A DNA stretch of 33,043 nt from CAYXWH01 sp964468755 (GTDB taxonomy: Bacteria > Chloroflexota > Dehalococcoidia > Dehalococcoidales > RBG-16-60-22), in NCBI GenBank assembly GCA_964468755.1, contig CAYXWH010000012.1, positions 1 to 33,043 of the forward strand. The letters run 5' to 3'. This document shows, in pieces, positions 1 to 7,058 of this stretch (position 1 is the first letter of the stretch; the number at the start of each line of letters is the position of its first letter). Position numbers and translations under genes: made by a program. The notes under the pieces are model-generated. The model was not told the DNA's origin. It did not search any database and saw nothing but the letters and a program-made list of their open reading frames with translations.

Positions 1-646
1 AGGTAGCGTCAATCGGGTAGTTGGGCGAGAAGGCTACCGTGGTTATGTCCTGGTTGAAGCCCTGGGCGACCCAGTTGAGCACGCCCGTGGCGCCCCACAG
101 GTAGACCTCACCGTACTGGGTAGCGTCGGTATCGCTGGTGCCCACCATTATCTCGCCGGAGCCGCTGGTGTACATCGGCGAAACGGCGAGGTCGGTCCCA
201 ACTTTGTTTCCCGCAGTAGCAATGGAGCCACCCAGCGGGTTGAACTTGGCGCCGCCGTCAGTGGAGATAAAGACGTTGACATTGTCCGATTGCCCCTGCA
301 GGGCAAAGAGGGTGTTGTCATTGGCGTAGTCCGGTGACAGCTCCAGGTCGGTACAGTCAAAACCGAGCGCCTGGGAAGCCGTCCAGGAAAAGCCGCCGTT
401 AACCGACTTGTAGACAACGTCGCTCCCCGCCGGCTGGGTGTTCACGGCGAAGATGGTGCCGTCAGACGCCACTTTGACAAATGAGGCATCCGAGTTCGCC
501 AGAACCTGGTTGTGTACCGGCGCCGGCGTCGGTATCTTGCTGTATTCCAGCGTACCGGCGGAGGCGGGGGCGGCAAAGGCAAACAGGCTGACCAGCAGCA
601 CTACTACCAGGCCAACGCCCCATATTCTGGTTAATTTCCTTTTCAT
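1..646 (-). CDS. Secreted beta-propeller-like (BNR/sortilin-type) protein, N-terminal part only
   Basis: The frame is open from an ATG at 644-646 to the window edge, giving 215 codons with the C-terminus outside the window. Residues 1-30 form a Sec signal peptide: a basic start (MKRKLTR), a hydrophobic core (VGLVVVLLVSLFAFA) and a likely cleavage after ASA. The mature part repeats a short pattern, with SPDYANDNTLFAL near residue 105, then AVSPMY and AFSPNYPID, separated by stretches such as YKSVNGGFSW and FISTDGGAKF. Such repeats are typical of BNR/sortilin-like beta-propeller proteins of the cell surface. An AAGGAG site (659-664) lies 12 bases before the start. A long structured leader and a leader ORF lie upstream. 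A surface-layer or extracellular-binding role is inference. The frame and signal peptide are clear; the family call is moderate. Confidence 0.8.
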   Translation of the reverse strand, partial: MKRKLTRIWGVGLVVVLLVSLFAFAAPASAGTLEYSKIPTPAPVHNQVLANSDASFVKVASDGTIFAVNTQPAGSDVVYKSVNGGFSWTASQALGFDCTDLELSPDYANDNTLFALQGQSDNVNVFISTDGGAKFNPLGGSIATAGNKVGTDLAVSPMYTSGSGEIMVGTSDTDATQYGEVYLWGATGVLNWVAQGFNQDITTVAFSPNYPIDAT

Positions 647-754
647 TATCTATTTATACTCCTTAATTAGTTATAGATATAATTATATCTCCACAAACAA
701 GGTCACACTCTGTTTATGAAGCAATACGTCTCACTGCGGTTAGAGTCCCTGACC

Positions 755-781
755 CTACTCTCCCTTGCGGGCTATTGTCAT
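755..781 (-). CDS. Leader micro-ORF (8 codons) with near-perfect Shine-Dalgarno
   Basis: ATG at 779-781 opens an 8-residue peptide, MTIARKGE, ending in TAG. It is preceded, 5 bases away, by AAAGGAGGTG (787-796); including flanks the match AGAAAGGAGGTGAT is complementary to essentially the whole anti-Shine-Dalgarno tail of bacterial 16S rRNA. The ORF sits about 110 bases before the secreted-protein start at 646, on the same strand and downstream of the structured leader at 877-1013. It could be a translated leader peptide that couples or attenuates expression. It could also be a ribosome standby site with no functional peptide. The site is directly visible; its role is inference. Confidence 0.45.
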   Translation of the reverse strand: MTIARKGE

Positions 782-833
782 GGCATCACCTCCTTTCTGT
801 ACATTTTCTAAATTACTTATATTTTTATTCAAA

Positions 834-862
834 CCGGCCTGCCTCACCGGCAAGCCAGCCGG
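834..862 (-). terminator. GC-rich hairpin in the leader, weak terminator-like
   Basis: CCGGC (834-838) pairs with GCCGG (858-862) and TGCC (840-843) with GGCA (849-852), leaving a small asymmetric internal loop. On the minus strand the hairpin is followed by TTTGAATAAAAAT, a poor U tract. It lies between the structured element (877-1013) and the leader ORF (755-781), where an attenuator or expression-platform hairpin would be placed. Termination efficiency cannot be judged by eye. Confidence 0.35.
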
Positions 863-876
863 ACAAACATAATTAC

Positions 877-1013
877 GGAGCAGGATGCCTGGAGAGTAAG
901 GAGGCCGGGTAAAGGTCGATAAACCCGCACTCCTGCCTGGTCACCAGAGGGGGAAGGGTCACCCCCTGATCGTTACTAACCAGCAAGAATAAATCCCTCA
1001 AGCATCCCGCTCC
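877..1013 (-). ncRNA. Structured 5' leader RNA element, unassigned family
   Basis: Read on the minus strand, GGAGCGGGATGC (1002-1013) pairs with GCATCCTGCTCC (877-888) to form a 12-bp closing stem with one G-U wobble. Inside are two arms. In the first, CTGGT (979-983) pairs with ACCAG (937-941), enclosing AGGGGG/CCCCCT (962-967 with 948-953). In the second, AGGAG/CTCCT (930-934 with 899-903) is stacked under CGGGT/ACCCG (923-927 with 906-910). This makes a three-way junction of about 137 nt. On the plus strand the wobble would be an A-C mismatch, which favours function on the minus strand, upstream of the secreted-protein gene. I could not match it to TPP, cobalamin, c-di-GMP-I, T-box or SRP consensus motifs from memory. 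Confidence 0.45.
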
Positions 1014-1065
1014 TTGAGAATATCTACGGAAATATACAGATGTATATACCACTTTATATCACTCA

Positions 1066-1275
1066 AGTTGGACTTTGTCAACCCCTTTTGCTATTATTTA
1101 GATAGGTTTACCTGTAACAANNNNNNNNNNNNNNNNNNNNNNNNNNNNNNNNNNNNNNNNNNNNNNNNNNNNNNNNNNNNNNNNNNNNNNNNNNNNNNNN
1201 NNNNNNNNNNNNNNNNNNNNAGTTGGACTTTGTCAACCCCTTTTGCTATTATTTAGATAGGTTTACCTGTAACAA
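1066..1275. other. 100-N scaffold gap flanked by identical 55-bp contig ends
   Basis: N runs from 1121 to 1220, exactly 100 bases. The 55 bases before it (1066-1120) are identical to the 55 bases after it (1221-1275), beginning AGTTGGACTTTGTCAACCCC in both. This is the usual signature of two overlapping contig ends joined with a fixed-length spacer. The true locus probably has one copy and no gap, though a real short direct repeat bounding missing sequence cannot be excluded. No gene is supported here. Confidence 0.8.
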
Positions 1276-1359
1276 CAGCATCAATAAGTAGTCATATATT
1301 TAGATTCCGCAGATTGCTGGCCTATTGCGGGCCAGCTTTCGTATGTATAAGGGGGGTTT

Positions 1360-1812
1360 TTGGCCGCAGCAGAACTGTGTAATTTCATAAGGGAACAGTG
1401 CCAGCGGAAGGGGTTATCGCTAAGAAGTTTATCGGTAAATGCTGGTCTCAGTCCGGGAACCGTTCACAGTATAATCAAGCGGGAATATCAGCCGACCCTC
1501 TTTTCCCTCAATTGCCTGGCTGATTACCTGGGGGTGAAACGAGAGTACCTCTGGAAGCTTGCCGGTCATATTCAGGATATGGACTGTAGTGATATTGTTC
1601 TTACCGACCGGCAGCTGAAATACCATTTCGAACGGGTGGACAGGATGTCTCCGGCAGCCAAGTCGCTGGTCATCAGCATCATTGAATCGTTAGCCGATTT
1701 CCTGGAAAACGAGAAGACTGCCGGTGTGCCGGCGCTCGCCGAAAGTAACATTAAGAATGCCCGTAACGACCGCTATTATGATGGACTCAGTTTAAGCGCG
1801 GAAAGCGGCTAA
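1360..1812 (+). CDS. XRE-family helix-turn-helix transcriptional regulator
   Basis: A 150-residue protein starting at TTG (1360), with a G-rich ribosome site AAGGGGGG just upstream (about 1349-1356). Residues 5-65 form an XRE/Cro-type helix-turn-helix: CNFIREQCQRKGLSLRSL, then SVNAGLSPGTVHSIIKRE (recognition region), then PTLFSLNCLADYLGV, the helix that usually follows in this fold. The remainder (about 85-125) is helical and carries no recognisable ligand domain. It should bind DNA as a dimer; the target is unknown. It reads away from the secreted-protein leader, so it could control that gene or itself, but nothing in the sequence proves it. hisF on its far side is convergent. Confidence 0.8.
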   Translation: MAAAELCNFIREQCQRKGLSLRSLSVNAGLSPGTVHSIIKREYQPTLFSLNCLADYLGVKREYLWKLAGHIQDMDCSDIVLTDRQLKYHFERVDRMSPAAKSLVISIIESLADFLENEKTAGVPALAESNIKNARNDRYYDGLSLSAESG

Positions 1813-1905
1813 GCCGGCAGCCGGTATTTACCTGAGGAGTGGCGCCGGGGCTGACGCTGTTTTTCACTGCTGCCGGAATGGCGGTCGTGCCGCCGACGGC
1901 GGTTA

Positions 1906-2676
1906 TTATAAATTGACCGGTATCCCCCGATCCCGCAGGTAGCTTTTCGCCCGGGGGATGGATATTTCGCCGAAGTGAAAGATAGAGGCAGCCAGTACCG
2001 CTGCCGCCTTACCCTCCGTCACCGCTTCATAGAGGTGTTCCAGCTTCCCCGCGCCCCCGGAAGCGATAACCGGAATAGAGACGGCTTCGGCAGCCGCCCG
2101 GGTCATCTCCAGGTCATAGCCGTCCCGGGTACCATCGGCGTCCCGGCTGGTGAGCAAAATCTCTCCGGCGCCCAGCTTTTCCACCCGCTTCGACCAGTCG
2201 ACTATCCCCATGCCCGTGCTTTCGCTGCCGCTCTTTACCACCACCTCCAGCCGGGGCAGACCGCTACCCGGCGGGTTCTTCCTGCCGTCAATGGCGACCA
2301 CCAGTTTATCACCGCCGAACTCGGCGACCGCTTTCGCTATCAGGTCCGGGGCCTTCACCGCGGCGGTATTGATTGATACCTTGTCCACCCCCAGGTCAAA
2401 TAGTTCCTTCATATCGGCAATACTGCCGATGCCGCCACCGACCGTAAAAGGAATGGACACCTTCTCCACCACCCGCCCGACCCACTCCAGTCGGGTTGCC
2501 CGGTTCTCCACGGTTGCCATTATGTCAAGAAAGACCAGCTCATCGGCTCCTTCCCGGCAGTAGGCTTCCGCCGCTTCCACCGGGTCACGGGCGTCACGAA
2601 GATTGACGAAGTTTACCCCTTTCACTACCCTGCCCTCTTTCACATCCAGACAGGGGATTATTCTCACTGCTCGCAT
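1906..2676 (-). CDS. hisF: Imidazole glycerol phosphate synthase, cyclase subunit HisF
   Basis: A 256-residue (beta/alpha)8 barrel of normal HisF length. With the HisH glutaminase it converts PRFAR and ammonia to imidazole glycerol phosphate and AICAR in histidine synthesis, in the cytoplasm. The start RIIPCLDVKEGRVVKGVNF contains catalytic Asp11, and VVAIDGRK contains catalytic Asp130. The phosphate-binding segments FTVGGGIGS (about 78-86) and ASGGAG (about 220) are present. The ATG is preceded by AGGAG at good distance. No other his gene lies in the window, so this copy is either at the end of a his operon or separated from the rest. Confidence 0.97.
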   Translation of the reverse strand: MRAVRIIPCLDVKEGRVVKGVNFVNLRDARDPVEAAEAYCREGADELVFLDIMATVENRATRLEWVGRVVEKVSIPFTVGGGIGSIADMKELFDLGVDKVSINTAAVKAPDLIAKAVAEFGGDKLVVAIDGRKNPPGSGLPRLEVVVKSGSESTGMGIVDWSKRVEKLGAGEILLTSRDADGTRDGYDLEMTRAAAEAVSIPVIASGGAGKLEHLYEAVTEGKAAAVLAASIFHFGEISIPRAKSYLRDRGIPVNL

Positions 2677-2790
2677 TTAGATTAACTCCTGTGTTATTGC
2701 CATAATTTTGATACTGGAAGCAACAAGAAAATTCTATCAGCTAGCGCTGAGGCAGTCAACACCGAACAAGTTTAGGCGTAAAATAATTAT

Positions 2791-2834
2791 GTAAAGTATA
2801 CCGCTTTACAGGTGCCATTGCTTGAAACTATAAT
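2791..2834 (+). promoter_or_regulatory. Sigma-70-type promoter with inverted repeat over the -35
   Basis: TTTACA (2805-2810), an 18-bp spacer and TATAAT (2829-2834) form a good promoter about 45 bases before the glycosyltransferase start. The inverted repeat GTAAAG-tataccg-CTTTAC (2791-2809) overlaps the -35 hexamer, a position where a repressor would block polymerase. The regulator is unknown. Confidence 0.55.
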
Positions 2835-2879
2835 AAAGCAACTTGAGGGAAAATGAATAATGGTGTATGAGGAAAGATA

Positions 2880-3773
2880 ATGGCAAAATCATCTCCGGCC
2901 AGCATCATTGCCGCCATGCCGGCTTATAATGAAGAGAAATATATTGGCACCATGGTGCTCAAAACCAGGCAGTACGTTGATGAGGTAATCGTGGTTGATG
3001 ACGGCAGTACCGACGGCACCTCGGAAATCGCCCGGCTTGCCGGAGCAACCGTAGTAAGGCATCACCGGAACCTCGGGTACGGAGCCGCTATTCAGAGCAT
3101 CCTCGCCGAAGCCAGGAAAAAGTCCCCGGATATACTGGTACTCCTCGATGCCGATACCCAGCATAATCCCGGTGAGATACCGGACCTTATCAAACCTGTC
3201 TCGGATGGTTATGATGTGGTAATTGGCTCACGGGAAACGACGTCGAGTACCGTGCCGCGCTATCGCCGCTTCGGGCAGAAGGTCATCCTTTATTTCACCA
3301 ACATCCTCGCCGGCAAGAGGTTCACTGACACCGAATGCGGGTTCAGGATATTTTCCAGGAAAGCGATAAACACCCTGGAATTAAAGGAATGCGGTATGGC
3401 GGTATCCGCGGAGACGATAGCCGAAGCTGCGGGAAAGGGGCTTAAATTCACTCAGGTACCGGTTACCGTTACCTATACCGGGGATGGCTCAACACTGCAT
3501 CCGCTGGCGCATGGCATGGGGGTGCTCACCAGAATAATGGCTATGATTTCAGAGCGGCGGCCCCTGTTTTTCTTTGGCATGGGTGGCGGTATCCTGTGTG
3601 TCCTCGGCATTATTGCCGGTGTCAGGGTCCTTCAGCTGTTTTCCGGCAGTGGTGTACTGCCGGTGGGTACGGCGCTGCTATCGGCTATCCTGCTCATTAT
3701 CGGAATGTTCAGTATCTTCGCCGGTATCATACTGCATGTGCTGACCAACAGAAAGAACGGTGCCGGTCACTGA
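2880..3773 (+). CDS. Family 2 glycosyltransferase, polyprenyl-phosphate sugar transferase type
   Basis: A 297-residue protein. The GT-A fold has AAMPAYNEEKYIG (residues 11-23), VVDDGSTDGT (38-47) and the metal/nucleotide-binding DAD at 90-92 in LLDADTQHNPGEI; DTECGFRIFSRKA lies further on. These match the DPM/DPG-synthase branch of family GT2, which moves a sugar from a nucleotide donor to dolichyl- or undecaprenyl-phosphate. Two hydrophobic helices (about 228-254 and 262-290) anchor the C-terminus in the membrane. GAGGAAA lies just before the ATG, and a clear promoter is seen upstream. The donor sugar cannot be told from sequence. A role in surface glycan or glycoprotein synthesis is plausible given the secreted proteins in the window. 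Confidence 0.9.
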   Translation: MAKSSPASIIAAMPAYNEEKYIGTMVLKTRQYVDEVIVVDDGSTDGTSEIARLAGATVVRHHRNLGYGAAIQSILAEARKKSPDILVLLDADTQHNPGEIPDLIKPVSDGYDVVIGSRETTSSTVPRYRRFGQKVILYFTNILAGKRFTDTECGFRIFSRKAINTLELKECGMAVSAETIAEAAGKGLKFTQVPVTVTYTGDGSTLHPLAHGMGVLTRIMAMISERRPLFFFGMGGGILCVLGIIAGVRVLQLFSGSGVLPVGTALLSAILLIIGMFSIFAGIILHVLTNRKNGAGH

Positions 3774-3834
3774 CCTTACGCCGCAGCGAAAACAAGGTTA
3801 TACAAGGGGAAGATACGGTAATGAAAGGGAAATC

Positions 3835-3913
3835 TGGTCGGGGTGAGAGGATTTGAACCTCCGACCTCAGCGTCCCAAACGCTGCGCGCTAAACCAGACT
3901 GCGCTACACCCCG
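3835..3913 (-). tRNA. tRNA-Pro (anticodon TGG), CCA encoded
   Basis: The minus-strand sequence begins CGGGGTGTAGCGCAG and ends CACCCCG-A-CCA. The 7-bp acceptor stem CGGGGTG/CACCCCG is perfect. The anticodon arm CAGCG-TTTGGGA-CGCTG places TGG at 3875-3877. The T arm GGAGG-TTCAAAT-CCTCT closes normally. The 3' CCA is encoded (3835-3837), unlike the tRNA-Arg at 10041. It lies just downstream of the diaphorase operon on the same strand but has its own promoter. Confidence 0.95.
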
Positions 3914-3920
3914 CAGTTGC

Positions 3921-3950
3921 AGTATAGCAAAGCCCCCCGTTCAGGCGCAA
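3921..3950 (-). promoter_or_regulatory. Promoter of tRNA-Pro
   Basis: On the minus strand TTGCGC (3945-3950), an 18-bp spacer and TATACT (3921-3926) end 7 bases before the mature tRNA 5' end at 3913. This is the expected spacing for a dedicated tRNA promoter. Confidence 0.55.
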
Positions 3951-3970
3951 CCTGATTACTGCTGTCGGGG

Positions 3971-4702
3971 CTAGTCACGGCAATCCGGGCAGACATCATA
4001 GTCCTTCGGTGATGTCCCCGAGATCTTGGCGATATACTCTATCTGTTTCTCCGGCGCCCAGTAGTTACCACAGACGGAGCACTTCCGCAGCTTGAACTCC
4101 ATCTGGTTATGGGGCCAGTGAATCACTCGATGGTCGCCGTTGTCCTCCAATGTTATTGCGTGGGTGGGGCAAACATACGCACAGGAGCCGCAGCCGATGC
4201 AGGCTTCGGAGTAGTCTTCTTTAAAGGGGGTGGAAAGCTGCCGGGACACCCCTCTATTCGCCAGACTGATTGCCGACACGCCGACTACTTCCCGGCATAC
4301 CCGGGCACACAGCGCACACAAGATACAGTTCTGGTTACCCTCGTGGGGTTCGAAACGGGTTTCCTTAACCCCCAAACGGCCGGCCATTTCCTGTATTTCT
4401 TCCGAATCGGGGCACCGGGCAAGTAACAGCTCGAGCAGCATCTTCCGGTGGGCGACGATGCTCTCGGTGCTGGTTTCCACCACCAGTCCCTCTTCCGCCG
4501 GGTACAGACATGAAGCAACCGTTCTTTTACGGCCGCGGGGGGTAGTGATTTCAACCATGCAAAGGCGGCAGGCACCGTAAGGAGCTACCGCTTCACTGGC
4601 GCACAGTGAGGGAATATAGATATTATTATTCCGCGCCGCCTCCAGTACTGTTTCCCGTTCCTGTGCCTGAATCTCGCGGCCATCAATGTGCAGTGTGACC
4701 AT
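3971..4702 (-). CDS. HoxU/NuoG-type iron-sulfur subunit of a NADH-linked diaphorase
   Basis: 243 residues. Residues 1-80 are a [2Fe-2S] plant-type ferredoxin domain with SLCASEAVAPYGACRLCMVE as cluster loop and ASCLYP supplying a further Cys. A bacterial two-cluster domain follows: NCILCALCARVC (about 126-137) and CIGCGSCAYVCP (about 168-179). The C-terminus has paired cysteines (CSVCG and CPDC) resembling a zinc ribbon. This is the layout of HoxU and the N-terminal part of NuoG, without the large molybdopterin-like domain. It should relay electrons between the NuoF-like flavin subunit and a partner, here plausibly ferredoxin. It is the last gene of the por-diaphorase operon, 12 bases after the NuoF-like gene. 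No hydrogenase subunit is present in the window, so calling it HoxU by function would go too far. Confidence 0.85.
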   Translation of the reverse strand: MVTLHIDGREIQAQERETVLEAARNNNIYIPSLCASEAVAPYGACRLCMVEITTPRGRKRTVASCLYPAEEGLVVETSTESIVAHRKMLLELLLARCPDSEEIQEMAGRLGVKETRFEPHEGNQNCILCALCARVCREVVGVSAISLANRGVSRQLSTPFKEDYSEACIGCGSCAYVCPTHAITLEDNGDHRVIHWPHNQMEFKLRKCSVCGNYWAPEKQIEYIAKISGTSPKDYDVCPDCRD

Positions 4703-4714
4703 GCTTCTCTACCT

Positions 4715-6568
4715 TCAGCTTATTTTTATGGCACCCAGTTTGCAGACATCATAGCAGGCACCACACCGGATACACTTTTCTTGGTCCATGACCACCGGTT
4801 TCTTCTTACCCATGGGCGTTATCGCACCCACCGGGCAAACCTTGACACACCGTCCGCAATTCGGACATTTCTCTTCAATGATACTGTAGGTAATTAATGC
4901 CTTGCAGACCCCGGCCGGGCACCTCTTCTCTTTAATATGAGCCTCATACTCGTCCCTGAAATAGCGGATGGTACTCAGCACCGGATTCGGTGCCGTAGAA
5001 CCCAGGGCACAGAGCGAGGTTTCCTTCAACGTGGCGGAAAGTTCCTCCAGTAATTCGATATCGCCGTCTTTTCCTTTCCCCTCCGTAATATTGGTGAGGA
5101 TTTCGCGCATCCTCTGCAGTCCCTCGCGACAGGGAAGACACTTGCCGCAGGACTCCCCTTCCAGGAAGGAAACAAAATACCTGGCGATATCCACCATGCA
5201 GGTATTCTCATCCATCACAATCATGCCGCCTGAGCCCATCATTGAGCCGGCTTTGCTCAGTTCGTCGAAATCTATGGGCAGGTCAAGCATGCTTTCCGGG
5301 ATACAACCGCCGGACGGACCGCCGGTCTGTACCGCTTTGAACTTCTTGCCGCCGGGAATGCCGCCGCCAATGCCAAATATTATCTCCCGGAGGGTTATTC
5401 CCATGGGTACTTCTACCAGTCCGGTGTTGTTAATCTTACCCACCAGGGAGAATATCTTGGTCCCTTTGCTGTTCTCGGTGCCTGTCCGGGAATACCAGTC
5501 GGCACCATTATTGATAATCAGCGGGACATTTGCCCAGGTCTCCACGTTATTCAGATCGGTCGGCTGGTCCCACAAGCCTTTTTCCGATGTGTGCACGTAC
5601 TTGGCTCTGGGTTCGCCCACCTGACCCTCCAGGGAAGCAATCAGTGCCGTGGACTCGCCGCAGACGAAGGCGCCGCCACCCCGATTTATCCTGACCTCAA
5701 AATCAAAACCGGAGCCCAGAATATTCTTGCCCAGTAACCCGTATTCCTTTGCCTGCTCGATGGCAATACCCGCGTTTTCCACTGCCAGCGGGTATTCGTT
5801 ACGGACATAGATATAGCCCTGATTGCTGCCAATAGCATAGGCGCCGATTATCATACCCTCCAGAATGCTGTGCGGATTTCCCTCTACCAGGCTCCGGTCC
5901 ATGTAGGCACCGGGGTCTCCCTCATCAGCATTACAAATGACGTACCTGGTATTGCCCTGAGCACGGCGCGTGCTTTCCCACTTAACTCCGGTGGGGAAAC
6001 CGCCACCACCACGTCCCCGCAGACCGGATTTCTTTATCTCTTCAATTACCTGCTCCGGGGACATACTGAAAGACTTACCCAGAGCGGAATAGCCGCCTAC
6101 TGCCAGGTAATCTTCAATTGAGGTAGGGTCAATAAGTCCGTTGTTACCAAAGACAAGCCGGTTTTGCTTTTTATAAAACGGCACATCATGTTCGTGGACT
6201 ATTTTTTCACCGGTTTCAGGATCAGTAAAGAGCAATCTATTAATGATTTTCCCATTAACGATAGTCTCGGTAAGAATCTCAGGAATATCCTTGACCTTTA
6301 CTCTCTGGTAAAAGATATTCTGCGGTTTTATCACTACCAGGGGACCTCTTTCGCAGAACCCGTGACAACCAGTGATTCTCACGTCAACCTTTTCGGTTAG
6401 ATTTTGCCGATTGATTTCTTCCTTTAAGGCAGTAGTAACCGCTTCGCAGCCATGCGCACGGCACCCGGTTCCACTACAGATAGTGATACAGGTTTTATCT
6501 GGATCTCTCCGGGTTACAATTGACTTTCTTAGTGTCTCCAGTTCAGATGGTGACTTCAGTTTTGCCAC
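4715..6568 (-). CDS. nuoF: NuoF/HoxF-type NADH-binding flavoprotein with extra ferredoxin domain
   Basis: About 617 residues. Order of domains: thioredoxin-like [2Fe-2S] domain (CSGTGC near residue 35, GCHGFC near 72), NADH/FMN-binding domain (GLRGRGGGGFPTGVKWE; CNADEGDPGAYMDR; GGGAFVCGESTALIASLEGQ), SLBB domain, the [4Fe-4S] motif ESCGKCLPCREG, then a C-terminal 2x[4Fe-4S] ferredoxin (CPNCGRCVKVCPVGAI; CIRCGACYDVCKLGAI). This is the HndC/HydB/HoxF layout, longer than plain NuoF. It should exchange hydride with NAD(H) and pass single electrons to iron-sulfur partners in the cytoplasm. I chose GTG at 6566-6568 because GGAGG lies 9 bases upstream; a GTG at 6577 touches that site. Whether it bifurcates electrons cannot be decided here. 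Confidence 0.92.
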   Translation of the reverse strand: MAKLKSPSELETLRKSIVTRRDPDKTCITICSGTGCRAHGCEAVTTALKEEINRQNLTEKVDVRITGCHGFCERGPLVVIKPQNIFYQRVKVKDIPEILTETIVNGKIINRLLFTDPETGEKIVHEHDVPFYKKQNRLVFGNNGLIDPTSIEDYLAVGGYSALGKSFSMSPEQVIEEIKKSGLRGRGGGGFPTGVKWESTRRAQGNTRYVICNADEGDPGAYMDRSLVEGNPHSILEGMIIGAYAIGSNQGYIYVRNEYPLAVENAGIAIEQAKEYGLLGKNILGSGFDFEVRINRGGGAFVCGESTALIASLEGQVGEPRAKYVHTSEKGLWDQPTDLNNVETWANVPLIINNGADWYSRTGTENSKGTKIFSLVGKINNTGLVEVPMGITLREIIFGIGGGIPGGKKFKAVQTGGPSGGCIPESMLDLPIDFDELSKAGSMMGSGGMIVMDENTCMVDIARYFVSFLEGESCGKCLPCREGLQRMREILTNITEGKGKDGDIELLEELSATLKETSLCALGSTAPNPVLSTIRYFRDEYEAHIKEKRCPAGVCKALITYSIIEEKCPNCGRCVKVCPVGAITPMGKKKPVVMDQEKCIRCGACYDVCKLGAIKIS

Positions 6569-6587
6569 TGGTGGCACCCTCCAATAC

Positions 6588-7058
6588 CTAGCTATACTTT
6601 TTCAAAACGCTTTCGACTTTATCCACGGTCATTTCGCCGTGGTATTCATTATCTACGATTACCATCGGACCCAGAGCGCAGGCACCAACACAGTTAACCG
6701 TCTCCAGGGTGAATTTAAGGTCCTCGGTGGTTTCACCGGATTTGATTCCCAGTTCTCGTTCCATCTTGTCCAGTATTTTCGCGGCACCCCTGACATGACA
6801 GGCGGTTCCAAGACAAACGTTAATGAGGTGGCGTCCCCTTGGTTCCAGGCTAAACGCCTTGAAAAACGTAGCCACGCTGTAGACCTGACTCAACGGGACA
6901 TCCAGACTGCCGCTCACCTGCTTTAAGGCTTCCGGCGGCAGGTAACCGCATACCGACTGTACATCCTGCAGAATGGATACCAGCATTCCTTTTTCATACT
7001 GGTGCTGTTTCAGCACCTGGGTTACTCTCTGCTTCAACTCTTTATCCGCTGTGACCAT
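6588..7058 (-). CDS. nuoE: NuoE-type [2Fe-2S] thioredoxin-like diaphorase subunit
   Basis: About 156 residues. The N-terminal helical part (LVSILQDVQSVCGYLPPEAL) and the thioredoxin-like domain with CLGTACHVRGA and CVGACALGPM give the four Cys ligands of a NuoE [2Fe-2S] cluster. The subunit pairs with the NuoF-like protein encoded 19 bases downstream to form the NADH-oxidising module. ATG at 7056-7058 is preferred, because GGAG then lies about 10 bases upstream; the ATG at 7067 is only a base or two from it. Either start overlaps the 3' end of porB, so translation is probably coupled to the por genes. Confidence 0.93.
   Translation of the reverse strand: MVTADKELKQRVTQVLKQHQYEKGMLVSILQDVQSVCGYLPPEALKQVSGSLDVPLSQVYSVATFFKAFSLEPRGRHLINVCLGTACHVRGAAKILDKMERELGIKSGETTEDLKFTLETVNCVGACALGPMVIVDNEYHGEMTVDKVESVLKKYS

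Noticed and set aside
148..417. 89-codon minus-strand frame and a plus-strand frame at 138-329
   Set aside because: Both are shadows of the secreted-protein frame that runs unbroken from 646 to the window edge with a signal peptide and ribosome site.
1014..1027. TTGAGAATATCTAC shared with 31300-31313
   Set aside because: A 14-base match in AT-rich sequence near two secreted genes, but the orientation relative to the genes differs and chance is plausible.
1121..1220. CRISPR or true repeat array around the N run
   Set aside because: Only two identical flanks around an exact 100-N block; best explained by contig overlap.
3971..4702. Assigning the EFU module to a bidirectional NiFe hydrogenase
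   Set aside because: No HoxH/HoxY or any hydrogenase motif is found in the window.
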